Source: Bacillota bacterium
Lineage (GTDB): Bacteria; Bacillota; Bacilli; Paenibacillales; NBRC-103111
Reading direction: 5' to 3'
DNA: 13,393 nt
Assembly (NCBI GenBank): GCA_023391955.1
Contig: JAEWAA010000151.1
Location: 1-13,393 of the forward strand
In this document: positions 1 to 7,270 of the stretch, in pieces
Layout: every line of letters begins with the position of its first letter
How positions within the stretch are numbered: the stretch's first letter is position 1
Program-made: the position numbers and the translations under genes
Notes under the pieces: model-generated
The model's database searches: none
Seen by the model: only the letters and a program-made list of their open reading frames with translations
What the model was told of the DNA's origin: nothing

Positions 1-2
1 CC

Positions 3-1028
3 CATAATCTGCCGCTGATCGGCCGGGCGGACTGGAATGACTGCCTGAACCTGAACTGCTTCTCCAAGGAGCCGGGCGAGTCCTTCCAAACCACCGGCAA
101 CATCGACGGCCGTGTGGCTGAATCCGTCTTTATCGCGGGCCTGTTCGTGTTCACAGGGCCGGACTTCGCCGCTCTGTGCCGGCTGCGCGGTCTGGACGGG
201 GAAGCTGAAGCCGCTGAGGCCGCTATTGAGGAAATGCGCAAAACCACCATGGACCACGGCTTTGACGGAGATTGGTTCCTGCGGGCCTACGATCATTTTG
301 GCGATAAGGTGGGAAGCAAGGAAAATGCCGAGGGCCAAATCTTCATCGAGCCCCAAGGCATGTGCGTCATGGCCGGCATCGGCACGGAGGACGGCTCCGC
401 CCTGAAGGCGCTGGAGTCCGTGAAGGAGCGTCTGGAAACGCCGTACGGCATCGTGCTCCAGAATCCGCCTTACTCCACCTACTATCTCAACCTGGGCGAA
501 ATCTCCTCCTATCCGCCGGGCTACAAGGAAAATGCGGGGATTTTCTGCCACAATAACCCCTGGATCATGATTGCCGAAACCGTGCTGGGCCGGGGAGACA
601 GAGCCTTTGAGGTGTACCGGAAGATCGCCCCCGCTTACCTGGAGGAGATCAGCGAAATTCACAAGATGGAGCCGTATGTCTACTCCCAAATGATCGCCGG
701 CAAGGATGCCGTACGCCACGGCGAAGCCAAAAACTCCTGGCTGACCGGAACCGCCGCCTGGAACTATATCGCCATTACACAAGCGATTCTCGGCATCAAG
801 CCGGACTTCGGCGGTTTGCAGGTGGACCCCTGCATTCCTGCGGAATGGGACGGCTACACCATTACCCGGGAATTCCGTGGAAGCACCTACGTCATCGCCG
901 TCAAAAATCCGGAGCATGTTTCCTGCGGAGTTCGCAGCGTAACCGTGGACAGCCGGCCGGTGGAGGGTAATATTCTGCCCGTATTCCCGGAAGGCGGCGT
1001 CCATCAGGTAGAGGTTGTGCTGGGATAA
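3..1028 (+). CDS. GH94 cellobiose phosphorylase-like protein, C-terminal part
   Basis: The frame is open from the window edge to TAA, giving about 341 residues. GH94 enzymes are roughly 800 residues, so the N-terminal beta-sandwich and half of the catalytic barrel lie upstream. GH94 enzymes cleave beta-linked disaccharides such as cellobiose or chitobiose with phosphate, releasing a sugar 1-phosphate, in the cytoplasm. The visible part opens with GRADWNDCLN (residues 7-16 of the visible frame), the segment that carries the general-acid aspartate of the family. It then shows GESFQTT, AEGQIFIEPQG, ENAGIFCHNNPW and NSWLTGTAAWNY, typical of the (alpha/alpha)6 barrel and its phosphate and sugar subsites, followed by a C-terminal beta domain. 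ATG codons inside the frame are not starts, because the family sequence continues upstream of them. The cellobiose assignment rests on motif resemblance; chitobiose or cellodextrin phosphorylase remains possible. Confidence 0.9.
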   Translation, partial: HNLPLIGRADWNDCLNLNCFSKEPGESFQTTGNIDGRVAESVFIAGLFVFTGPDFAALCRLRGLDGEAEAAEAAIEEMRKTTMDHGFDGDWFLRAYDHFGDKVGSKENAEGQIFIEPQGMCVMAGIGTEDGSALKALESVKERLETPYGIVLQNPPYSTYYLNLGEISSYPPGYKENAGIFCHNNPWIMIAETVLGRGDRAFEVYRKIAPAYLEEISEIHKMEPYVYSQMIAGKDAVRHGEAKNSWLTGTAAWNYIAITQAILGIKPDFGGLQVDPCIPAEWDGYTITREFRGSTYVIAVKNPEHVSCGVRSVTVDSRPVEGNILPVFPEGGVHQVEVVLG

Positions 1029-1160
1029 AGTGGAGCCACCGGGCGCAGCGGTTTTAAGCTGATTTTCAGGTTTCATTCATCTGTTCTTAAGCTTTCTCCG
1101 GTAAACTGCCATCATAGACGAACCTTAGAGAGCAACAGCAGGAGATTAAGAAGGAAAAGC

Positions 1161-1210
1161 AAAGAGCCCTTATCCGTTTAAGCCATTGAGGCGACGGGTA
1201 AGGGCTTTTC
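1161..1210 (+). terminator. Intrinsic terminator downstream of GH94 gene
   Basis: AGCCCTTATCCGT (1165-1177) pairs with ACGGGTAAGGGCT (1194-1206) over 13 bp with one U-G wobble, around a 16-nt loop. A short T tract follows (1206-1209). Flanking A residues at 1161-1163 extend the stem into the T tract. It lies about 135 bases after the GH94 stop. Confidence 0.8.
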
Positions 1211-1304
1211 GATATGAGAGAGTGCCCGTGTGCGCGGCGGCTGCCGATTGATGATGCGCGGCGGTTGGTGGCAGATGGTGTGTGGCGGATGCGGGTCGTA
1301 TGTT

Positions 1305-1491
1305 TCTAACGGAAGTGGGAGCCCTTATTTGCTCCAAAACAAAGGTTTGAAAAATCTAACGGAAGCAAGAGACGTTATTCGTCCAAAATGAGGCTTCCAA
1401 GGGGCTGTTTGACTCGAATAGCGCCCGTGGCCGCCGTTAGATTTTCAACATCGGCATTTTCGCAGCAATAGCGGCTTGTACTTCCGTTAGA
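1305..1491. repeat. Cluster of four TCTAACGGAAG repeat units, two per strand
   Basis: Units begin TCTAACGGAAG at 1305 (+) and 1355 (+), with TCTAACGG reading back from 1441 (-) and TCTAACGGAAG reading back from 1491 (-). After the shared head each has 4-5 variable bases, then a core close to AGnCGnTATT, a short arm complementary to the bases before TATT, and a run of A. The core folds as a small hairpin: GGAGC/GCTCC in unit 1, GACG/CGTC in unit 2, and GC-C-GC/GC-T-GC with a mismatch in unit 4. Stem bases differ between units but mostly keep pairing. The plus-strand units are 50 bp apart, and units 2 and 3 face each other with adjoining tails. The arrangement looks like a dispersed intergenic repeat family; that it recurs elsewhere in the genome is inference. 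Confidence 0.75.
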
Positions 1492-1538
1492 ATCCCACGG
1501 CCATATGCGCCAATCACCGCTGAGCAACCGGATCAGCC

Positions 1539-1581
1539 AAAAAAGCACCGGACGGCTCCTCTCCAGGAACCGCACCGATGC
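1539..1581 (-). terminator. Intrinsic terminator of the GNAT gene
   Basis: On the minus strand, CGGTTCCT pairs with AGGAGCCG around a GGAG tetraloop. An outer stem GCATCGG/CCGGTGC extends it, and six T follow immediately (A run at 1539-1544 on the plus strand). It starts about 45 bases after the GNAT stop codon. Confidence 0.85.
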
Positions 1582-1625
1582 CCACACTCAAGTGTACCTT
1601 CCACAAGCTGCCCACTTCACGCCGT

Positions 1626-2057
1626 TTAAGCCAGCGCTTTTTCCAGAAGAGACTGGGCAGATGCCGCCTGGTAGCCGTATTTGCGGAAGAAACCAACATT
1701 GGCAAGGCGCCCGGAAACACTCATCCGTTTGGCGCCAAGCTCGCCTGCGCGTTTTTCTGCCGTTTCGATCAGAAGCTCGCCGATGCCCTGCCCGTGGAGC
1801 TCGGGGGCTACGCACAGCGCTTCAATGCAGGAGATGCCCGCTTCGCCCTGGGACAGCATCACCACACCCACCACTTTATGGCGCAGTACGGCCACATAGC
1901 TCAATCTCTCCGGCATATCCCGGATCACCCGCTCCCAGCTGAACTCACCGGGATTCTCCAGACCGGCCGTCCGCCATGCCTCCTGTATCAGCTCCGCTAC
2001 CGCTTCCGCATGCGCATTCGCGCAGCAGGTGACAACTACTTCTTGCTCCAGTCTCAT
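1626..2057 (-). CDS. GNAT-family N-acetyltransferase
   Basis: Predicted cytoplasmic acyl-CoA-dependent N-acetyltransferase of about 143 residues, the usual length of a single GNAT domain. The family core is visible in the second half: IEALCVAPELHGQGIGELL is the beta4/alpha3 acetyl-CoA pyrophosphate loop (HGQGIG in place of the usual R/Q-x-x-G-x-G), followed by a helix and GRLANVGFFRKYGY, the beta5/alpha4 signature. The substrate cannot be read from sequence. The ATG at 2057 is chosen because GGTGATCC, matching the 16S 3' end, lies just upstream. A GTG four codons earlier (2069) is the alternative. The gene is monocistronic, with its own -10 element at 2099-2104 and terminator at 1539-1581, and lies downstream of the fru operon on the same strand but beyond its terminator. 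Confidence 0.85.
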   Translation of the reverse strand: MRLEQEVVVTCCANAHAEAVAELIQEAWRTAGLENPGEFSWERVIRDMPERLSYVAVLRHKVVGVVMLSQGEAGISCIEALCVAPELHGQGIGELLIETAEKRAGELGAKRMSVSGRLANVGFFRKYGYQAASAQSLLEKALA

Positions 2058-2098
2058 GCTCAGGATCACCCATTTCCAATTGATTGTATGTTGTACTT

Positions 2099-2104
2099 AT
2101 TATA
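2099..2104 (-). promoter_or_regulatory. Candidate -10 element for the GNAT gene
   Basis: A perfect TATAAT reads on the minus strand here, about 42 bases before the chosen ATG and 30 before the alternative GTG. No good -35 hexamer lies at the usual spacing, so only the -10 is supported. Confidence 0.5.
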
Positions 2105-2202
2105 AAACAGCCAACAGAAAATGGGAATAAAGTTTGTCACTTTTTTCACAAGCGTAAGAACGATTGGCACAAATCCGCCATACTCCACCAGGAAGCGCCG
2201 CA

Positions 2203-2238
2203 GAAAAAAATACGCCCCCGGCCTAGCAGCGGGAGGCG
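2203..2238 (-). terminator. Intrinsic terminator of the fru PTS operon
   Basis: On the minus strand CGCCTCC (2238-2232) pairs with GGGGGCG (2219-2213) over 7 bp with one U-G wobble, followed by TA and seven T. It sits about 50 bases after the EI stop and ends the six-gene operon before the GNAT promoter. Confidence 0.85.
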
Positions 2239-2287
2239 CATCATTTCGTAATCAGTCCTTGGATCAGGCCGAGCTCATCAGCCTTAC

Positions 2288-4018
2288 CTATGGTCTTGCT
2301 TCCAGAAAAGCATTCAGCGCCCCGCGGATCTCCTCCGGCGTCTCCAGCTCCAGAACCTGCTCCGCCAGCTTCACACAATCGGCATGGCTGCATCCGGCGA
2401 CGGTTTCCTTCACCTTGTGAATGGAGCCGGGGGACATGCTCCACTCATGGAGCCCCAGCCCCAAAAGCAGCGGCGCCGCCAGCCGGTCGCCCGCCATGCT
2501 GCCGCACATCCCCGCCCATTTGCCGTGGGCATTGGCCGCGTCAATCACATTCTTGATCAGCCGGATCACCGCCGGATGGAAATAATCGTAGAGATAAGAG
2601 ACCTTTTCGTTCATCCGGTCCACGGCTACAGTATACTGTACCAGATCATTCGTGCCGATGCTGAAGAAATCCACTTCCTTGGCGAAGCTGTGGGCCATTA
2701 CCGCGGCGGATGGAATCTCCACCATAATGCCCAGCTCCACCTTCTGAGCCAAAGGAACTCCTTCGGCTTCCAGCTGCGTCCGAACCTCCGTATAGATGGC
2801 CTTCGCCTGTCGCCATTCCCCCAGCCCCGAGATCATGGGAAACATGATCTTCAGATTGCCGAAGGCGCTGGCCCGCAGCACCGCCCTAAGCTGGGTGCGC
2901 AGCAGCTCTTGCCGGTCCAGGCAAAGCCGGATGGCCCGGTAGCCCAGGAACGGGTTCATCTCCTTCGGGAGCTCCAGATACGGCAGCTCCTTGTCTCCGC
3001 CGATATCCAGCGTCCGGATGACCACCGGTTTGCCCTGCATGGACTCCGCCACCGCTTTGTAGGCCTCAAACTGAACCTGCTCCCCGGGCATAGACGCGCT
3101 GCCCATAAACAGAAACTCCGTACGGTACAGGCCGACGGCCTCCGCTCCTTTGGCCAGCAGCCCCTCCGCTTCCGCCGGAGTGCCGATGTTGGCGGCAATC
3201 TCCACCCGGAAGCCGTCGGTGGTGGCAGCGGGATGGGCGGCGAAGGCTGCCAGACGCTCCCGTTCGGCCCGCTCCGAATTCATCAGCCGCAGGAACTCCT
3301 CCCGCACCTTCGCCTCCGGCCGCACAAAACACTCTCCTGTGGAGCCGTTCAGGATAACCGGGTCGCCATTGCGGATTTCGTCCAGTCCGGCTCCTACTCC
3401 CAGCACTGCGGCAATCCCAAGAGATTGGGCCAAAATTGCCGTATGGGAGGTTTTACCGCCGATGCGGGTCACGAACCCTTGGACCAGTGAGCGGTCCAAC
3501 TGCACCGTATCCGAGGGGGTCAGATCGTCAGCGATGAGCACCACTTCCCCGCGGATGTCGCTCAGTCGGGCTCCCTGATGGTCCAGCACCTGGGCCAGCA
3601 GGCGGCTGCCCACATCCTTGATGTCCGCCGCCCGCTCCTGCATATAGGCGTTATCCATTTTTTCGAAGATACCCGCAATTTGCAGGGCAATCCGGCAAAC
3701 AGCTGTTTCCGCGCTCCAGCCTTCTTTTATAATCAGCTGCTCCATGGGCGGGAAAAAGGTCGGGTCATTCAAAAAGCTGACCTGCCCCTTCAGAATCCCC
3801 GCCTTCTCCTCCCCCAGCTTCAGCTTGGTCTGTTCAATCAGTTTCGCCAGCTCCTCCAAACAACGTGCCTTGGCTTGGCGGAGCTTCTCCAGCTCCGTAT
3901 CCGGAGCTTCGGCTTTACGCTCAGGTCTGCCTCCCAGCTTCAGGGGGGCATAGACAAAGGCAGTCCCCATCCGGATGCCTTCGGAGACACCAAGGCCCTT
4001 AATGATTGTGGATGTCAT
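2288..4018 (-). CDS. ptsI: PTS enzyme I (phosphoenolpyruvate-protein phosphotransferase)
   Basis: Takes phosphate from PEP and passes it to HPr, the first step of the sugar phosphotransferase relay, in the cytoplasm. The 576 residues match the usual 570-575. Visible elements in order: N-terminal HPr-binding and phosphohistidine domains with GGKTSHTAI (phosphorylated His192), then the PEP-binding barrel with LYRTEFLFM (297-305), GGDKELPY (340-347), GIMVEIPS, FFSIGTNDLVQY (about 451-462) and AGMCGSMAGD with catalytic Cys505. The last motif is usually CGEMAGD; here Ser507 replaces Glu. The ATG is preceded by AGGAGGG at good spacing, 24 bases after the HPr stop. It is the last gene of the fru operon, so it probably serves the fructose system. 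Whether the genome also has a general ptsHI pair cannot be told from this window. Confidence 0.95.
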   Translation of the reverse strand: MTSTIIKGLGVSEGIRMGTAFVYAPLKLGGRPERKAEAPDTELEKLRQAKARCLEELAKLIEQTKLKLGEEKAGILKGQVSFLNDPTFFPPMEQLIIKEGWSAETAVCRIALQIAGIFEKMDNAYMQERAADIKDVGSRLLAQVLDHQGARLSDIRGEVVLIADDLTPSDTVQLDRSLVQGFVTRIGGKTSHTAILAQSLGIAAVLGVGAGLDEIRNGDPVILNGSTGECFVRPEAKVREEFLRLMNSERAERERLAAFAAHPAATTDGFRVEIAANIGTPAEAEGLLAKGAEAVGLYRTEFLFMGSASMPGEQVQFEAYKAVAESMQGKPVVIRTLDIGGDKELPYLELPKEMNPFLGYRAIRLCLDRQELLRTQLRAVLRASAFGNLKIMFPMISGLGEWRQAKAIYTEVRTQLEAEGVPLAQKVELGIMVEIPSAAVMAHSFAKEVDFFSIGTNDLVQYTVAVDRMNEKVSYLYDYFHPAVIRLIKNVIDAANAHGKWAGMCGSMAGDRLAAPLLLGLGLHEWSMSPGSIHKVKETVAGCSHADCVKLAEQVLELETPEEIRGALNAFLEARP

Positions 4019-4042
4019 GACATTTCCCTCCTGTCCTTCGGT

Positions 4043-4315
4043 TTACGCTTCGCCGAAGCCTTCCTCTACCAGCCGGGCCAGGGTGTCCACAGCCGCTTCC
4101 TCGTCCGGGCCTTCCGCCGTAATGGTCATCATAGCCCCTTTGGACAGCCCCAGCGTCATCAAACCGAGGATGCTTTTGGCATCGATGGCTGCGTCCTGGT
4201 CCTCCGGCTTCACTGTGATGGCCGACTGGAACGAACCTGCTTTTTCCGAAAACAGCTGGGCGGGACGGATATGAAAGCCCGCATCGTTTCTGATGGTTAC
4301 TTGTCTCTGCAGCAT
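4043..4315 (-). CDS. ptsH: HPr-family phosphocarrier protein
   Basis: Small (90 aa) cytoplasmic carrier that receives phosphate from EI and hands it to EIIA. The active-site segment is NDAGFHIRPAQLF, with His15 at the canonical position and the conserved Arg17. Typical HPr has G-x-H-A-R-P-A, so Phe14 and Ile16 are divergent. The regulatory-serine segment is DAKSILGLMTLGLSKGA, with Ser48. It corresponds to Ser46 of Bacillus HPr but is shifted by a two-residue insertion in the preceding loop. That keeps open HPr-kinase phosphorylation and CcpA co-regulation. A GAGGAGG site lies just upstream of the ATG, and 25 bases separate it from the EIIA stop. Because it sits inside the fru operon between EIIA and EI, it is more likely a fructose-dedicated HPr (the function of E. 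coli FPr) than the housekeeping HPr; this is inference. Confidence 0.92.
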   Translation of the reverse strand: MLQRQVTIRNDAGFHIRPAQLFSEKAGSFQSAITVKPEDQDAAIDAKSILGLMTLGLSKGAMMTITAEGPDEEAAVDTLARLVEEGFGEA

Positions 4316-4340
4316 GGGAATCCTCCTCTATCCGAAAAAA

Positions 4341-4793
4341 TTAGATGTCAGCCAGCAATGCGGCCAATTCATCGTAATTGGCAACGGCCAAAAGTTTGGA
4401 CCGGAACTCCTCGTCAATGAGCTTGCGGGAAATGGCGATGAGAATTTTCAGATGTTCGTTGCCTGCCGCCTCCTGGGGCACGGCAATCATAAACACAACT
4501 TGGACGGGATTGCCGTCCAGTGAGGCCCATTCCAGCGGCTGAGCCAGCTTGGCGAAGGCGATACCCGCCTTGGCCACACCGGGGGACTTGCCGTGGGGAA
4601 TGGCCACACCGAAGCCGATGCCTGTGGAGCCGGTGGCCTCACGCTGCAGGACCGCCTCCAGATAGGCGGCTTTGTCGCTTATGCTGCCTCCTTCGGCAAG
4701 GCTGTCCACCAGGAGGCGGATCGCCTCCTCCTTGGACGTGGCGGATAAGGGAATCTTTACGGATTTTGCATCTAACAGCTCGTTTACGGTCAT
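4341..4793 (-). CDS. PTS fructose-type EIIA protein
   Basis: A stand-alone EIIA domain of the fructose/mannitol class (150 aa), which moves phosphate from HPr to the EIIB domain of FruA. The phosphorylated histidine is His67 in GIGFGVAIPHGKS, the family hallmark. It is followed by VQVVFMIAVPQEAAGNEHLKIL and a C-terminal helical segment ending in a YDEL-type repeat, as in EIIA-Fru. AGGAGGG lies 8 bases before the ATG. In many Bacillales the EIIA domain is fused to FruA, and in enterobacteria to FPr; here it is a separate gene between fruA and the HPr gene. The 105-bp gap to fruA is the longest inside the operon. PtsN-type nitrogen EIIA is an alternative by domain class, but the operon context argues against it. 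Confidence 0.92.
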   Translation of the reverse strand: MTVNELLDAKSVKIPLSATSKEEAIRLLVDSLAEGGSISDKAAYLEAVLQREATGSTGIGFGVAIPHGKSPGVAKAGIAFAKLAQPLEWASLDGNPVQVVFMIAVPQEAAGNEHLKILIAISRKLIDEEFRSKLLAVANYDELAALLADI

Positions 4794-4898
4794 GGCAATA
4801 CCCTCCTGGTCGGATCATGGGATAGGATTTAACTATCTAACTATTCAGCTACAGATTGTATGTCCGGCTTCTCGGTTCCCTATACCTAGGATGACGCC

Positions 4899-6293
4899 CT
4901 AGCCTTTTTGGGATTGGAGAGGCTTCTTCAGCACTGCCAGCAAGAGCGCCGATACCAGTGTGCCAACGAGGATGGACAGGGCATACCAGGCCACATGGTT
5001 CACGGCATTGGGAATCGCCAGGACAAAAGCGCCGCCGTGGGGAGCACGCAGGGTAATATCGAACATCATAGACATGGCTCCGGTTACGGCAGAGCCGGCA
5101 ATAATCGATGGAATAACCCGGAAGGGATCACCTGCCGCAAAAGGGATAGCGCCTTCCGTAATGAAGGCCAAACCCAATACCGAGGCGGCTTTGCCCGCAT
5201 CCCGCTCCTCGGGCGTGAACTTGTTCTTGGCAATCAGCGTAGCCAGCCACAAGGCCAGGGGCGGGGTCATGCCGGCGGCCATAACGGCAGCCATCGGACC
5301 GTACACATTGCTGGCCAACAGGCCCACGGAGAAGGTGTAGGCGGTTTTGTTCAGCGGCCCGCCCATATCGAAGGCCATCATGGCTCCCAGGATCAGACCA
5401 AGCAGAATGGCATTGGTGGTGCCCAGGGTTTGCAGCCAATTGGTCAGGCCATCCATTACATATTTAATCGGCTCGCCAATCACATAAATCATCATAAGTC
5501 CGGTTATGCCAGTTGCCAGTAGAGGGATGATCAGAATCGGCTTCAAGCCCTCCAGATTCCGCGGCATCTTGATGTGCTGCTTCATCCATTTGGCCACATA
5601 GCCTGCCAGGAAGCCGGCGATAATGCCCCCGAGGAAACCTGCACCGATCTGGGAGGCCAGCATGCCGCCCACCAAACCGGGAGCCATACCGGGTTTTTCG
5701 GCAATGGAGAAGGCAATGAAGCCGGCCAGAATCGGCACCATCAGCTGGAAGGCGGCGCCGCTGCCGATGTTCATTAAGGCTGCGGCCAAGGTTCCCTCCT
5801 CCTTGAAGGCTTCGATCCCGAACACAAAGGACAAGGCGATGAGCAGGCCGCCCGCTACTACGAGAGGCAGCATGGCGGATACCCCGGTCATCAAATGTTT
5901 GTAAGCACCTTTGCGGGCCGCGCCACGATCTGCCTTCGCTTTTTCCACCTGGTCGGCCAGGCCGGAGGCAGAGCTTTGGGGAGATGCAGCGGGTTTCTCC
6001 AGTGCTTCTTCGATCAGCCCGGCCGGATTCTTGATAGCTTGAGCCACAGGCACCTTCACAACTGGCTTGCCGGCGAAACGTCCCTCCAGCACATCCGTAT
6101 CCGCTGCGATTATAATGGCATGGGCTTCAGCAATTTCCGCATCGGACAGCTCATTCTCCACACCTACGGCGCCGCGGGTTTCCACCTTGATGTCGATCCC
6201 CTTCTCACGTGCGGTCTTCAGCAGGGATTCGGCAGCCATATAGGTATGGGCCACGCCGGTGGGGCATGCGGTGACAGCCAACAGCTTTTTCAT
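4899..6293 (-). CDS. fruA: PTS fructose transporter subunit EIIBC
   Basis: Inner-membrane permease that imports fructose and phosphorylates it to fructose 1-phosphate. Residues 1 to about 98 are the EIIB domain, with the phosphorylated Cys10 in TACPTGVAHTYMAAE. Residues 100-128 form a polar Ala/Ser/Lys-rich linker. About 130-460 is the multi-span EIIC domain, with GEP (273-275), FDMGGPLNK (308-316), ITEGAIPFA (378-386) and PHGG (418-421), all typical of fructose-class EIIC. The length (464 aa) fits a B-C protein with neither the fused EIIA of Bacillus FruA nor the extra B' domain of E. coli FruA. Its ATG overlaps the fruK stop by four bases (ATGA), implying translational coupling, with AAAAGGGG upstream inside fruK. 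Confidence 0.95.
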   Translation of the reverse strand: MKKLLAVTACPTGVAHTYMAAESLLKTAREKGIDIKVETRGAVGVENELSDAEIAEAHAIIIAADTDVLEGRFAGKPVVKVPVAQAIKNPAGLIEEALEKPAASPQSSASGLADQVEKAKADRGAARKGAYKHLMTGVSAMLPLVVAGGLLIALSFVFGIEAFKEEGTLAAALMNIGSGAAFQLMVPILAGFIAFSIAEKPGMAPGLVGGMLASQIGAGFLGGIIAGFLAGYVAKWMKQHIKMPRNLEGLKPILIIPLLATGITGLMMIYVIGEPIKYVMDGLTNWLQTLGTTNAILLGLILGAMMAFDMGGPLNKTAYTFSVGLLASNVYGPMAAVMAAGMTPPLALWLATLIAKNKFTPEERDAGKAASVLGLAFITEGAIPFAAGDPFRVIPSIIAGSAVTGAMSMMFDITLRAPHGGAFVLAIPNAVNHVAWYALSILVGTLVSALLLAVLKKPLQSQKG

Positions 6294-7267
6294 ATCTCAT
6301 TCATCCCCTTTTCTTTAATCGTGTATGAAATGGAGGACAGCATCACCTGATCCAATTTGGCCTCTACTTCCTCAATGCTGCATACCTGTGTACCCGGTTT
6401 GGAGGCGGTAATGGTTCCCGCAGCCGAGGTGATCCTGGCCATCTCCGGGAGCGTCCGTCCCCCCAGCAGGCTGTAGACCATAGCCGCTACCATAGAATCT
6501 CCGGCCCCGACGGTGCTGACCGGCTGAATCGGAAAAGGTCTTGCCCGGTATGCCTCCGTGTCGCTGATAAGGATGGACCCGTCTCCGCCCATAGATACCA
6601 GCACCAGCTTCAAACCCTTGCTGCGAATCAGCTCCCGGGCGGCAGATACCAGCTCTTCGTCATCCTCCAGCCGACGTCCGAAATACAGCTCCAGCTCATG
6701 AAGATTGGGTTTGATGGCGAAGGGCTTCGCTTCTACACCCTCGGCAAAAGCCGGGCCGTCCGCATCCAGGATCACCGGCACGTTCCGCTTGTGGGCCTCC
6801 TCAATCAGAGTCCGGTAATAGCCCGCAGGTGCGCCCGGCGGAAGACTGCCTCCGATGACGGCATAAGCAGCACCTTCAAGGGCAGCGGCAAACCGGGCTG
6901 TAAAACGCTCCAGCACGGCTTCATCCGCCAGAATGCCCGGTTCATTGAATTCGGTGGTTTGCCGGGTGCTTTCGTCTACCACCTTCAGATTGACCCGGGT
7001 TTCCCCCTGCGCTTCCTCAAAGCCGCAGGTGATCCCGGCCTGCTCCAGCTTGTCCCGGAGCAGCCTGCTTTGGTACCCGCCGGCCACAGCCAACGCGGCT
7101 GCATGCACACCAAAGCTTGCCAAAACCTTAGCCACATTAATTCCCTTGCCGCCCGCATCAATCCGGACCTCCTTGATCCGGTTCAACCCGGCCAGCTCAA
7201 TTTTGTCCACAAGGACGGTTTTATCTACAGCAGGATTCATGGTTACAGTAACGACTGCAGGGTTCAT
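6290..7267 (-). CDS. fruK: 1-phosphofructokinase
   Basis: Cytoplasmic PfkB-family kinase that converts fructose 1-phosphate, the product of FruA, to fructose 1,6-bisphosphate. The 325-residue protein shows the N-terminal VTMNPAVDKT signature, GGKGINVA (39-46, sugar binding), the KPN motif (186-188) and the C-terminal GAGDSMVA with catalytic Asp257. The ATG at 7267 has AAGGAG 8 bases upstream, inside the end of fruR, and starts 3 bases after the fruR stop, so the genes are coupled. An internal Met10 aligns with the usual family N-terminus but has no ribosome binding site. A tagatose-6-phosphate kinase is the main alternative in the family; placement between fruR and fruA makes fruK close to certain. 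Confidence 0.95.
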   Translation of the reverse strand: MNPAVVTVTMNPAVDKTVLVDKIELAGLNRIKEVRIDAGGKGINVAKVLASFGVHAAALAVAGGYQSRLLRDKLEQAGITCGFEEAQGETRVNLKVVDESTRQTTEFNEPGILADEAVLERFTARFAAALEGAAYAVIGGSLPPGAPAGYYRTLIEEAHKRNVPVILDADGPAFAEGVEAKPFAIKPNLHELELYFGRRLEDDEELVSAARELIRSKGLKLVLVSMGGDGSILISDTEAYRARPFPIQPVSTVGAGDSMVAAMVYSLLGGRTLPEMARITSAAGTITASKPGTQVCSIEEVEAKLDQVMLSSISYTIKEKGMNEI

Positions 7268-7270
7268 GGG

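Larger units (their letters stand above)
1029..1625. other. 597-bp non-coding region between GH94 and GNAT genes
   Basis: I see no credible gene here; the open frames lack ribosome binding sites and resemble no family. It holds the GH94-side terminator (1161-1210), a GC-rich stretch with a 10-bp direct repeat TGCGCGGCGG at 1231-1240 and 1255-1264, the four-unit repeat cluster (1305-1491) and the terminator of the GNAT gene on the other strand (1539-1581). About 130 bases separate the GH94 stop from its terminator without any recognisable element. Confidence 0.7.

Noticed and set aside
1305..1491. CRISPR array
   Set aside because: Only four units, on both strands, with diverged cores and no constant repeat/unique spacer pattern or cas genes.
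1505..2105. Plus-strand open frames opposite the GNAT gene
   Set aside because: They overlap the GNAT gene and its terminator and encode no recognisable protein.
2384..3490. Long plus-strand open frame (368 codons) opposite the EI gene
   Set aside because: Antisense shadow of a high-GC gene; no ribosome binding site, no family resemblance, low-complexity composition.
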